Source: Plantago major
Taxonomy: Eukaryota; Streptophyta; Magnoliopsida; Lamiales; Plantaginaceae
Direction: 5' to 3'
DNA: 64,000 bases
Assembly (NCBI GenBank): GCA_026545765.1
Contig: CM048842.1
Span: 19,432,667-19,496,666 of the forward strand
Part shown: piece by piece, positions 11,307 through 23,400 of the stretch
How positions within the stretch are numbered: the first letter of the stretch is position 1
Layout: each line of letters starts with the position of its first letter
Program-made: the position numbers and the translations under genes
Notes under the pieces: model-generated
The model's input: the letters and a program-made list of their open reading frames with translations, nothing else
The model's database searches: none
What the model was told of the DNA's origin: nothing

Positions 11307-13002
11307 ATGACGCACTCAGATGAATACGTCCTCGAAGAGGTAGAGGAGACGAATGTCGCTGCCCAGATCAGAGCCTTGACGGCTCAGATGCAGGAGAACT
11401 CCAAGAAGATCAGACTCCTTGAGGATGAGAACCGTGCCATCCGTCAGGAGAACTCGGTCTTGAATGAAAAGGTGGAATCTTTTGTCCACAGGAAACTCCA
11501 GCACCGGATGCAGCCTCATCTCGCCGACTAACTCATGTCACGGGGGTGGAGAACCCACCACGCAACATGATCGAGGCTCGCCATCTAACTTTCAAAGAGA
11601 CGGAGGGGGTGATTCCCATAACTCCAGTCTCTCAAGTGGTGAATGCTCTACCAAGACCAGCCCTTGAGGTCACTTCAGGCATTACCTATAGGAGGGTCTC
11701 ATTCGAGGGTGTTAACCCGAGGATGCCTGACGAATCACCACAGCAACACCATCAAAATGTAAGTCAGGTAGATAACTTGCTAACCCTCTCTGCAGGTCAA
11801 GGGAGTAGCAATGAGGAACTGGCATCCAAATTGGTGAGCTTGGAGGAGATGATCCAAAGAATCTTTGGAGTGCCAGCACCGATTAATAAGAGCTTACCCA
11901 ATAGCTTTGCTAACTCTCCCTCCACCGACGCTATAGCATTGGTGGAGATGCCAACCAAGTTCACCTTCCCAAGCATGAAGCTTTATGATGGGACATCATA
12001 CCCAGACGACCATGTCTCGTAGTACAAGTAGAGGATGTTTACCATAGCTATCCCCAGAGATCTTCGTGAGGTATGCATGTGCAAAGGGTTTGGTTCCAGC
12101 CTGATCGGACCAGCCCTACAATGGTATACCAACTTACCCAACAATTTCATTTCTTCTTTTGCACAATTAGTCCACTACTTTGTGGAACAATTCGCAAGCA
12201 GTCGCAAGCTTTTGAAGCTGTCGGACGACTTGTATAGCGTCTGGCAAAGACCTAATGAATCTCTCAGGGAGTACGTGGCACGGTTCAACAAGAAGAAGGT
12301 GTCAATCCCCAACTGCAACAAGGACACTGCTGTCAATGCCTTCTGCAAAGGGTTACCACCCAACTCGGGGTTGTACAAGGAGCTGACCATGTACCCCTGC
12401 CGAATAATGGAAGACGTGCTTGTCAAAGCATGGGCCCAGATCAAATGGGGGGAGGATACGTGTCAAGCCAAAGTGGTCGCAGAGAGCCCAAACCTGACAG
12501 ACGAGTTGAACGAAGGGTTCCAGACTACCGTGTTAAGCCATACCCAACTAAGAGAAGGCATGGACCTATTGTGAATCCACCTCGCCCTCCAACCCAACAA
12601 AGGAGGACAGAAACCCGAGCACCATCTCCGAGCTACTCCCTCAACATTGAACCAGAGGAGTGTGTAGCAGTCATGAAGAGCATGGGTGACAGAGTTAGGT
12701 GGCCAGGAAAATTTAGAATACCTCTAGATCAAAGAAACTCCAACAAGTGGTGTGAGTTCCATGGAGACTATGGGCATGCAACTGTAGAGTGCATCTCTCT
12801 ACGATTGGAAGTAGCCGAGCTTCTGAAGAGAGGACACTTGACGGAGTATCTCTCCGACAAAGGTAAAAAGACCCTAGCTAGTCGGCATGGCACTGATCCA
12901 CCTAAGCCCCCTCAGACCAACAAGGTAATCAACGTCATCTCTGGGGGGGGGGGGGTTAGAGATCAGTGGTGTCTCATACTCTACAGCAAAGCGCTACAGT
13001 AG
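11307..13002 (+). pseudogene. Tat gag remnant
   Basis: A coiled-coil-like N-terminal segment (AAQIRALTAQMQENSKKIRL) is followed by a gag-type region. This includes PTKFTFPSMKLYDGTSYPDD and LREYVARFNKKK near 12270, and a Cys/His segment WCEFHGDYGHATVEC near 12745. The WHR-type gag fold and the C-H-C knuckle are usual for this lineage. It is fossil coding sequence with breaks. It lies directly upstream of the protease-polymerase part. Confidence 0.8.
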
Positions 13003-13006
13003 GCAA

Positions 13007-16000
13007 ATGGTAAAGCCTGAGCTTAATGCTCGCAGAGCAGTAGACACCTATTCGTCTGACTTGACTATTAGCTTCTCAGACCAAGAGTCTAAGCAACTAA
13101 TTAGTCCTCATGATGATGCTTTAGTTATCTCTATTCTTATTGCAAACTGTCTTACGAAGAGAATTCTCATTGACAATGGGAGCTCTGCTAACATTATTTT
13201 CCTAGATGCTCTAACAGAAAATGGGCATAGATGAGACTGCCATCCTCCTCCAGCCGACAACTCTATATGGCTTCAGTGGAGAGAGGAAGTACACAGTTGG
13301 GAGTGTTACCCTTCCTGTCTACGCAGAAGGCGTCAACCTACCGACGAAGTTCCTGATTGTGGACAGTCCATCAAGCTACAATGCCATCCTCGGTAACCAT
13401 GGATTCATGAGATGAAAGCAGCGCCTTCAACCTACCACCAGGTGATTCACTTCCTTACCAAGTCGGGGGGGGGGGGGGTGTTAAGGAGATCTTTGGACAA
13501 CAACGTGATGCGAGGAAATGTTACATGGAAGCCTTGAAGCCGAAGGATGCCGAGTTATAGCAATTACAGCACCTCAACCCCCCAGTCGACCCAGACCAGC
13601 CAGGGATGGAAGAGTTCGATGAAGTTCAGATTCACCCAGACCATCCAGACCACAAAGTTCAGACTAGGGCAAGGTTGAGACTAGAGCTAAGGGAGCAACT
13701 GATCACATTTCTCAAAGTTCACCATGACTGTTTTGCTTGGTCGCACGCAGACATGACAGGAGTCGACCTGGAAGTGATCACTCACAGGCTTGAAGTGGAC
13801 CCAGACTACCCACCAGTCAGGCAGAAACGTAGGAAGTTCACTCCAGAGCGAAACAAGGTTATCAAGGAAGAAGTCTAGAAGTTGTTGGACATCGGTTCAG
13901 TCCACGAAGTACACTACCTAGACTGGTTAGCCAATGTTGTTTTAGTAAAGAAGAAGAATGGCAAGTGGCGAGTGCGCATCGACTTCACTGACCTCAACAA
14001 AGCATGCCCGAAGGATTCTTTCCCACTTCCACACATAGACATGCAAGTGGATGCTACATCAGGACATGAGCTTCTAAGCTTTATAGACGCCTTCTCAGGA
14101 TTCAACTAGATACTAATGCACCCTGAAGATCAAGAGAAGACAACCTTCATCACATAAAGGGGAACCTTATGTTATAAGGCATGCCCTTTGGACTCAAGCA
14201 TACATGAGCTACTTACCAGCACTTAGTCAACCGCATGTTCGCCAGCATGCTGGGGGACACCATGGAGGTGTACATCAACGACATGCTGGTCAAGTCATTG
14301 GTCGCCAACCAACACCTAGACCATCTCCGCCAAGCCTTCTTAGTTCTTCGCAGCTACAACATGAAGTTGAATCCAGCCAAGTGCTCATTTGGAGTCTCCT
14401 CTGGGAAATTCCTTGGGTACTTGGTCACACAAAGAGGTATTGAGGCTAACCCTGATCAAATTCGTTCTATTGCTAACATCCCTTCCCCCAAGTGTGTTAA
14501 AGATGTGCAGAAACTGACTGGTAGGCTAGCAGCCCTCAGTAGATTCATACCCAAGTCTTCCAAGAAGTGTTGTCCATTCTTTGACACTCTACGGAAGAGC
14601 AAGACTTCTAGTGGACAGATCAGTGCGAGGACGCCTTGCAACAAATCAAGTGTTACCTCACCACATCTCCAGTACTCTCAAAGCCCAAGGTGGGAGAAGC
14701 TTTGTTCATCTATCTAGGAGTCTCTGACACAGCACTGAGCGTCGTCCTAGTCAGAGAAGAAGATGGAAACCAACTCCCAGTCTACTACGTGAGCAAGTCC
14801 CTACTAGACGCAGAGACTCGGTACAACCAGCTGGAGAAGCTAGCCCTTGCATTGGTCACTACAGCAAGGAAGCTACGTACTTACTTCCAATGCCACTCAA
14901 TTATAGTTCTCACCAGCTTTCCACTACGCAATATCTTACACAAGCCCGAGGTCTCTGGTAGGCTCTCAAAATGGGCGGTTGAGCTCAGCGAGTATGACGT
15001 CTCCTTCCAACCTTTCACAGCTATCAAGTCACAGGCACTTGCGGACTTCATAGCGGACCTCACTCCAACTAAATTAGGTCAAGCGGAAAAGAAATTGTTT
15101 TGTTTGCAGAAGAAAGACAACTTGCAGTGGAAGCTTTTAGTCGATGGCTCCAGTAATACCAAAGGAAGTGGAGTTGGCATAGTCCTTACCTCACTAGAGG
15201 GAGACACAATCCAAAGAGCCATCCGATGTGGATTCAAAGCAACCAACAACGAGTACGAATATGAGGCGCTTATAGCTGGCCTCAACCTGGCTCACGACAT
15301 GGGCATAAAAAATCTTGAGGTCCAGTCAGACTCACAATTAGTAGTTAACCAATTGCAAGGCTCTTACCAAACTACAGACACCAAGATGGCGGCCTATCTT
15401 CAGTTATCCAAGGAGTTGCAGTCCTCCTTCGAGGGGTTTTCTATTTCGCAAGTATCAAGGATAGACAATAGCCACGCAGACGCCCTTGCCAACCTAGGAG
15501 CAGCCATCCATACCACAATGGCAATGACTAGTCCTATGGTGTATGTACAATGGCCTGCAACATGGAAGGGTGAACCCGCTGACCAGACGGTGGCCGAAAT
15601 CATAACTGAACCAGATTGGATGACCCCAATAGCATTATACATGTCGGATGGAGAACTTCCAGAAGACAAAAGCGAGGCTAGGAGGGTGAAGGCAAAAGCA
15701 GCCCGCTTCACGCTCCTCGACGGACAACTCTACAGGAGATCCTATTCCGGACCACTACTCAGGTGCATAGCTGATAATGAAGTCACACATGTTCTGACTG
15801 AGTTGCATGCAGGAGAATGTGGCAACCACTCTGGAGCCAGAAGCCTTGCCCACCGAGCACTCATAACAGGGTACTACTGGCCAACTATGAGGGCTGGCGC
15901 TATAGACTTTGTGAGAAGATGCGACTCATGCCAAAGACACTAATAAAACAGCTATCTCCCACCAGAGAAGCTACATCCATCCATTGCTCACTGGCCTTTT

Positions 16001-16858
16001 ATGAAATGGGGGATGAACATAGTAGGGAAACTACTTACTGCACCAGGCCAACGAGTATACATGTTGGCAGTCACCGACTACTTCACCAAGTTGGTGGAAG
16101 TAGAAGCCTTCAAACAAGTCCGTGACACGGAGGTAAAAAATTTCATTTTGAAACATGTGATTTGCAGGTACGGGTACGGAGTCCCCTACAAAATCGTGAT
16201 AGACAATGGTTCCCAGTTCATAAGCTATGAGTTTCAAGATTTCTACAAGGAATGGGGAATCAAGCTTACAATCGCAACTCCACGCTATCCTCAAGCAAAT
16301 GGACAAGCAGAGTCGACCAACAAGACTAGCATGAACAGCCTCAAAAATCGGCTGAAACAAGCAAAAGGAGCATGGGCAGACGAACTTTCAGGCATCTTAT
16401 GGTCTTACCGAACCACACCAAAGACTCAAACAGGAGAAACACTATTCAGCATGACATATGGGACTAAAGCAATCATACCCATAGAAGTGGAATTACCCAC
16501 AACAAGATACAAAATGGCTAATGAACAGACCAACGATGCAGCATTGGTGCACGAGCTCGACTTGGTTGACGAACTCAGGGAAACATCCATGATCCGGAGC
16601 GCCACCTACCAACAGAAGGCTGCACACCATTTCAACAAGAACATACGTGTATGAATCTTCAAGCAGGACGACTGGGTTCTACGTAAGGTATTCCAAAACA
16701 CTAAGGAGACTGGAGCTGGCAAGCTTGGACCAAATTGGGAAGGCCCATACAAAATCACAAAGGTAGTAGGCAACGGAGCTTACAAACTAGAAACCAAGGA
16801 AGGACGACAGATAGCCAACCGTTGGAATGCCATCCACCTAAAAATGTATCACTTCTGA
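13007..16858 (+). pseudogene. Tat pol remnant (protease, RT, two RNase H domains, integrase)
   Basis: Domains in order are: protease with IDNGSSANIIF near 13170; reverse transcriptase with VVLVKKKNGKWRVRIDFTDL near 13935 and VYINDMLVKS near 14265; a Ty3-type RNase H with AETRYNQLEKLALAL near 14810; and a second, cellular-type RNase H. The second RNase H shows LVDGSSNTKGSGVGIVL near 15140, YEALIAGLNLAHDMG near 15265 and HADALANLG near 15475. Integrase follows, with an H-H-C-C finger (GECGNHSGARSL, CDSCQRH) and a DDE core including TDYFTKLVEVEAF near 16070 and DNGSQF near 16205. It ends with an NRWNAIHLKMYHF tail at 16858. The double RNase H assigns it to Tat. It is a fossil with many breaks. 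Confidence 0.9.
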
Positions 16859-16904
16859 GGCTACACATTCCATATACTCATGTTTGAGGTTAACTCCTCT
16901 TTAA

Positions 16905-18135
16905 AATAATGCCTACCTGACTAGGGGCAAGCCGGTTAACTAACCTGGCTGAGCAGGTCAGTCTAACGCCCCCCCTCCCCAAGGGGGTCCAAATTTCTTG
17001 CAGCCAACCAACCAAGCTGCTAATCATTCCATTGGGACACCTGACGACTGAATCCATATGAAATCGTCATCCAACTATAAGGGTCCAAACAATCACAGAA
17101 CCCAAGAGGTTGATAGTTGATCATCCACTCTGTCAAAGAAACTTCTCTCCACGGGCAGCATGTCACCCACGGTTAAGGTATGGTCCAATTTTGTCTGACG
17201 AGATTGATTTCTCATCCAAACAACCGATCTTACTAGGGGCAAGCCGGTTAGGTAACCCGGCTGGGCAGGTTGGTCTAACGCCCCCCTTCCCAGGGGGTCA
17301 AACGTTCTTGCAGGCTAACCAATGCAAGACCTAAACAACCATCAGAACATCTCGACGACAATAATCCATGAGAAGTCATCGGCTGACCAGAAAGGCCCTC
17401 GTAATTACACAATCGAAATAGTAAGATGGTTGGTCATCCACTTCGTCTGATGTGTACAAACATCGCTCCACATGTGGCCTGCTACCCGCAGTGAAGGTAC
17501 CATTACTTGCATCCATGAGATTGATTTCTCACTAAAATCAGCCAACCTGACCAGGGGCTAGCTGGTCACCTAACCCAGCTAGGCAGGTTGGTCAACCGCC
17601 CCACCCCCCCAACCTACCCAAGGGGATCCATTCCACTCATGTTGCAGGCCGACGTCCCATGAGTACGGCTAAGGTGAAGCCCATGGGGCACATCCTTACT
17701 TTCAAGTGGTCATCCGTCCGGAAAACAAAAGGCTCAATAGTGCCAACTATCCATCACACTGAACACAAACATATGGAATCACATTTATTTTGATCGGCTT
17801 CAACTTGTTTAACCCACACCTCGCGCCATCAAACGACTCAGTAGTTTAAACAAGTTGAAGTCATCAAAATTGATGGTCACTCACATACAAAGAGCTCAGG
17901 TAGACAAGAGTTCTCTGCCTACTCCAACCATCCCAATCAGTTTACCAAGTCTGGTTGCAAGCAAAAATAAATAGACAAGCATGACATGCTACCACACCAT
18001 CTGTATTCCAGGTATGAAACGAAGTCACCTTTTGAGATTGATTTCTCAACAAAACAGCCGACCTGACCAGAGGCTAGTCGGTCAACTAACCCGACTAGGC
18101 AGGACGGTTAGATGCCTCCCCCTCAAAGAGGGACC
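16905..18135 (+). repeat. Degenerate ~310-base tandem repeats in the Tat 3' region
   Basis: A core of about 100 bases recurs near 16905, 17200, 17515 and 18035. It contains GAGATTGATTTCTCA (absent from the first copy), CTGACTAGGGGCAAGCCGGT, then a CCCC-rich block and GGGG. Spacings are about 310, 315 and 520 bases, so three or four diverged units are present. Hypervariable tandem repeats in the 3' untranslated region are a known feature of Tat/Ogre elements and can seed satellite DNA. Confidence 0.8.
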
Positions 18136-18360
18136 ATAACCTAATTTGACAGATTCAATACATGGTGAACTACCGAAGGCAAGCTATCTGACAGCCAGCA
18201 GAGCGCCCCAATGGAAGCTGACAGGACAAGTTGGACACCATAGGCAAGCTGAATGACTGACTGACAAGTTTGAACACCATGCAATGAAATAGACACGCAA
18301 GCAAAAAATAGTTCAAGCACTACTCCTTCGGACTAGAGCTTAAACTGGGGGACAGGTCCA

Positions 18361-19610
18361 GTGGACAACGTCAAATAGCACCAAGTAAGCCCTCAGAGGT
18401 TAGTCAATTATGTGTCTTTCAATCAAAATGATAAGACAAGTATGACGGCATGAGTCAAGCTATTAGTCATCCACCCATCTCAGTATGTTGTGACCTCATA
18501 CAATTAGTATGTATGCTAGGTAAATGAACCTTACTCGTTATAAATTCATGTGCCAATTATATATGAGTATGTATGACTTACCTTCAATGGAACTCATATC
18601 TCGACTGATTGTTTGGATCCATCTTTAATTAGACACATATGGCTTGTTTCAAGCTAATTTACTCATGTTTGATCATTTTCTCTAAGTATTAGTATCGATT
18701 TGATGTTGTGTTCGGAACTGTTACACTTATCACGCAAGGCATACCAATGACCCATGAGGTCACGTTCCAAAATGTCCTGCAAAGAGGAGTGACTGAACAA
18801 ACACATCAGTCCAACCCTATGAGGGTAGTACATGTATACAAAATATTCAACTATTGTGTTCAGCCTACATGTCTTCCGACTCCATTCAAGTCCGAACACA
18901 ATGGCTGGCTGACTAATTTCAAGAAAGCTTGGTTAGCCTACCAGCTAAGCGAAACGACATTATACATATAATCAAAGAACAACATGCTACTTGTTGTAAG
19001 TCAACTTTCCATACTCCAGAAAGCTTAGGTTACTTCGCTAGCCGAACCTTTCCATATGTTCTCTAGCCCAACTCATCTTACTCTTTCTCCAGCTGCCTGC
19101 TTCTTAGCAATGACAACCTTCTTTTAACCTCATACACAAATAATCAAAATATTGACACCTTGCCAGAAGGGAGACTAACTCATAGTCGAGCAACCCATTG
19201 GTTTTGCATGTAACACGGGTGCCCTACAGATAAAACTGTTGTAGTAAGCAACATTCATATATGGGATAAGGAAGTTCTACATTCCTACAATATCATCAAA
19301 GCCAACGGCTTGTGCTACTTCTAACGTAAGTACAAAATAGGATGATCAATAAGCCAGCTTACAAAAGAGAATAAATAGAGTGGCTATGTCAAATGGCACA
19401 CACTAAATTTCAATCCAAACGATACGGTGATATAGTTGCACTATATTATAAGAGTTGATAGTGATGACAACTTAGAAATTCCATGGATAGTAGACAAACG
19501 ATTGTACTCTACATTCTTAACATATCAAACAAAACATCATCACCAATTGCATACAGAAGAATCGTAAAACATTTGACCTAGAAACATAGCATCTAAGCAG
19601 CATATCCACA
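18361..19610. other. Gene-free interval, unassigned
   Basis: This is AT-rich sequence with scattered short open frames and no recognisable domain. It may include the decayed 3' terminus of the Tat element, but no LTR match was found. I see no gene here. Confidence 0.4.
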
Positions 19611-20232
19611 CAACTACTCTCTCTCACACTGATGTGCTCGCCATCGCAAGCCATCAGCTCCAATCACACTCATCAATTCACGCAGCCAGACACTGTATGT
19701 GTCACCTCCCAGCCTCACAGGCATGCACAACGACCGGAAAACAATCAGACATCGAAAAAATCTCCCACACGAACAAACTACTGTCCATCTGAAAAAACCA
19801 CCTGCTCTGGTTTCTGTCCAAATCCGGGAACCCAAGTCACAAGACACCAACACCCAGAACCTCTCGCTTCTTCTTAGATCGCCTGAACAGTACCACCACT
19901 CGCAGTCTCCCTGCTACATCTCGCTGTCCACATCACCGGAATCTCCCCACAGCCTCACACACGCAGAAGTTCACTGGAAATAAGAAATTCTTGTCAAGCT
20001 TCGCTCACTCCTCCGGCCACCTCTCTACTCTCTATCCACTCCGCCCCTCTTCATCGGAGAGGCCCCATAAGTCATCTCGCCTTTTCCATCAAAAGGGGGA
20101 CATCAAAGGAAGTGAAATTGATATGGAGAAAGGAAATGGCGTGAAGAGGAGAGGAAATGAGATTACAACGAAGAAACTGGCGTCTTGTTGGAGTGAAGAA
20201 GAAATAAGTCGATTGTGTATGTTGGCAAGTTA
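19610..20232 (+). other. CT-rich leader and possible first exon of an unrecognised gene
   Basis: A C/T-rich stretch (19610-20060) resembles a plant 5' leader. It is followed by an ATG at 20122 with the frame MEKGNGVKRRGNEITTKKLA then SCWSEEEISRLCMLA. It could be the start of a plus-strand gene whose last exons lie at 30,815-31,031. Nothing but position and base composition supports this, and no splice donor is certain. Confidence 0.25.
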
Positions 20233-20720
20233 TCATGCCATCATCCAATTCGACTATGGCTGGTGAGCCACCATGCCACCATCCAACTTGACAATGGCTG
20301 GTGAGCCACCATGCCACCATCCAATTTAACTAGGGTTGGTGAGCCACCATGCCACCATCCAGGTTGGCAAGCTACCATGCCATCATCCAATTCGACTATG
20401 GCTTGTGAGCCACCATCATCCAATTTGACTATGGCTGGTGAGACACCATGCCTCCATCCAATTTAAATGTGGCTGGTGAGCCACCATCCAATTTACGGCC
20501 GATGAGCCACCATCCAATTTATGGCCGATGAGACACCATACCTCCATCATATTTAAATATGACTCACCATGCCTCCATCCAATTTAAATATGGTTGGTGG
20601 GCTACCACGCCACCAACAAGTCCAACTTGGGATGGCCTGCCACCATCCAGGCTGGCAAGCTACCATGCCATCATCCAATGTAACTTGGGATGGCATGCTA
20701 CCAACCAGGCCGTCCAGCTG
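20233..20720. repeat. Minisatellite array, left part
   Basis: Imperfect units of about 36-40 bases are built from ATGCCATCATCCAATT, GACTATGGCTGG and TGAGCCACC. The right end turns into a longer unit containing GCATGCTACCAACCAGGC. The array is interrupted at AGCTG by the Athila-like element and resumes at 29,278. Long open frames on either strand are low-complexity artefacts of the repeat. Confidence 0.92.
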
Positions 20721-21970
20721 TGATATGCTCAAATTACTACTTAGAAAACAAGTAGAAAGCAGTTGTTGGAGACAGACAATGCTAACCACAGAGTCGTTCG
20801 CTAAGGGATCAATTAAGCTACCACAACGGTTTGAAAGCAAACGATTACTTGTGAGAATAGTTTGGTTTGTTTGATTTTGATTACTTCTAGTATCTAGAAA
20901 ACGAAAAAGCAGATAAATGGTTTTTAACAATGAGAGAAGAGAACACAACAGTTATAATCGAGTAATGCTAATTCGTTCTAGGGAAATCATGCATATTTGT
21001 CACACAGTCAGTGTACATAAATCGATCAATCCAACCTCAACCAATCGTCATTTGAGTATTTTGAACTAGAGTAATCGTGGGTCGTCAATCCACGATCCTT
21101 AACCGACGACTTAGAAAATCTTGAACTAGCGAATCGGATTGATAGTTTTTACGAAGGTTTTGAACTAGACGAACCTATATGAACAAATCCTAACCCTAGA
21201 ATCGAATATGCAAGACCGTCACATAACTACTGTGTTCAGAGTGATTTAGCTACTCATAGTAGAAGCGAAGATCAAAGAATTCAGGGTATTGCATATGATG
21301 AACATAGACATATTGATAATCGCACGCATGCTCATACAAATCGATAAACAATAGCAATCCGAATTGAAGCGATAAACGATGGAGAAATATCAAATATTAC
21401 CAGGAATTCAATATCAAATCTTCAACAATGATAAAAACCAAGCTCCAATTATGTCTCAATGTCAAAGTATCAATATGGAGCTTTTTTCTATGAACTAGGT
21501 TAAAAGAAGTGTATGTGAAAAGATCCTAATTCTAGGCTAATAAGGAAAAAACAAAAAATCTTTTCTGCTTCCCTCGCCGCGGCGGAAGAAATAGCTCGCC
21601 GCGGTGAGCCTTCTTTATCGAGATATATATACCCTTCGCATAATCTCGCCGCGGCGAGCTTCGATCTTCAAAACAGGAGGCTCACTCGCAAAATCTCGCC
21701 GCGACTGGCCAATTCCTTCGCCGCGGTGAGCCTCTTTAGCAATTCCAGTACTAGCTACGCAAAATCTCGCCACGGCGGACAAAATCCCTCGCCGCGGCGA
21801 GCCTGACTGATTGGCCCTTCCTCTTTCTTGCTCAAGATGAATAATACCTATAAAAAAGAGACAAAACACCAAAGCGTAAAAACGAACAAAAAACACTACA
21901 AAACTAAAAATAAAGACTCACAAAGACCGCTAAAAAGGACCAAATGAGACTCTAAATTACAATTTTATCA
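20721..21970 (-). repeat. 3' LTR of the Athila-like element (left copy)
   Basis: It starts TGATATGCTCAAATTAC and ends TTTTATCA on the plus strand. It carries a cluster of CTCGCCGCGGCGAG-like palindromes at about 21572-21800. It is collinear with the right copy apart from a few length differences. Confidence 0.93.
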
Positions 21971-21985
21971 AACTCCCCAAACCGA
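21971..21985 (-). other. Polypurine tract of the Athila-like element
   Basis: On the minus strand GGTTTGGGGAGTT abuts the start of the 3' LTR, as expected for the plus-strand primer. It confirms the orientation. Confidence 0.75.
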
Positions 21986-23400
21986 ACCTTTGCTCGTCCC
22001 CGAGCAAACAAACAATCCTAAACTCAACTAGACTCGAAACCACGAAGACAAGCAAAGAGTCAAGTTCCCAAGTGATCGAATCTACTATTGGAAACAGTAA
22101 ATCCACGAGATGCAAAAATTTTGTCATCAAACTAACTTTGGCAAAACAGTGTACAGAAAATCAAACACAATCGTTTCTCAGACAAATGGCACTTAAATAT
22201 AGCTCGCTAGTCCCACACAGGTGAATGCAGTGTATCTCTCACTCTCTTGGAAGTATCCAAATGGGGTATAAGCTCAAAAATAAACTGGGAAGGTCACTTG
22301 CATCACAAAGGTGCCTAAAATATCTTATGCTTTTGCACTCGTCTCATTGAGTCGAAAGGGACTTTGGCACACGACTATATTTTTCCAGAGAAAATCAAAA
22401 AGCTGAAACTGCTCCCTTTAATTCATGCCAAACAACCTCAAATCTCAATTTACTTCACTGAATTCAGTGCATTGCCACATTGGGCTCTTTTAATCTCAAT
22501 TTTTTGATAGGTGTCTATTTTACCGATAATCTGCACTTTTGTGCGTGTCAGTTTGGTATACGCGCCATCAACCCTCACGGACATATGGCTTTTTAGGACC
22601 ACGCTGGTATATAGGTAGTATTTGCAACACGGCTAATGGTGATCAATGAAGATCATTGATCCACCCCGAGATTCAAATATCAATAAGCTTTAGGGAGCAG
22701 TAAACAGACTTTTCAGCACAAATGTATAACAGCTCATAACATTCGTAAAATAGAATCCTCTCCCCAAACCAGTTCAGCAGAATGGGGAGAGTAAAATCCA
22801 CAAAGTAAAGCATGCCGTTCGTCATCCCCAATGAAACTGAGTACACATAAGTATGAATAGGCGCAAGTAATTCGTAAAAGACTTGCACAACCCAGGAGTC
22901 ACACACAATTACAGGTGCCGGCACAATATTTTTTCTTCGGCTCAGGCTCCTCACAAGCTTTTGGACTAAAGAGCTATACAAACTTGTTATTTAAAAGAGA
23001 AACGACTTTGCGAGATTTAAAGTCCACTATCCTACTTCCAGCCAGGGATCAAACAAAACGTAAGCAGCAAGAGAATTTACCATTCACAATAGACGTTCGA
23101 CTTGGTAAATGACTCAGACTCACCATAAGAAAAATACTAACACCTAAACTGGACTCAACTGGAAAAGAAAGGAAAAACAACTAACACAGAAAGGTGGCTA
23201 ACATACCACTCGAATAGAATACATAAAAATAAAAAAAAATAAAAACAGAGTACAAAATAGAGTACAAATGTATAGAAATAGAGTACAAAGAATGAGACAA
23301 CTTAAGCAATAGATACAGTCGAAACCTCCCCAAACCTACACAAGAACTAGTCCCTGGCAATGAATAGTTTAAGAAACGACTGTATAGAGTGACCAACGAT
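21986..23400. other. Non-coding 3' part of the Athila-like element
   Basis: No domain is recognised between the second ORF region and the polypurine tract. This long untranslated segment is usual for Athila-type elements. Confidence 0.55.

Larger units (their letters stand above)
10270..18360 (+). mobile_element. Tat-lineage Ty3/gypsy retrotransposon, broken
   Basis: The order is 5' LTR, primer-binding site, gag, protease, reverse transcriptase, RNase H, a second RNase H, integrase, then a long repetitive non-coding 3' part ending near a G-rich tract (about 18346). Two RNase H domains and a long, repeat-bearing 3' region are hallmarks of the Tat lineage. The 5' LTR is plain, but no matching 3' LTR is found in the window, so the right end is approximate. 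The coding part carries many breaks and the element is a fossil. Its age cannot be taken from LTR divergence because only one LTR is present. Confidence 0.85.

Noticed and set aside
18663-18971. Overlapping short frames on both strands
   Set aside because: No motif, no splice signals, and equal length on both strands, as expected by chance.
20241-20423. Trp/Gly/His-rich protein frames in the minisatellite (also 29,435-29,623)
   Set aside because: They follow the repeat unit, have no start context or conservation, and shift type with the unit; they are repeat artefacts.
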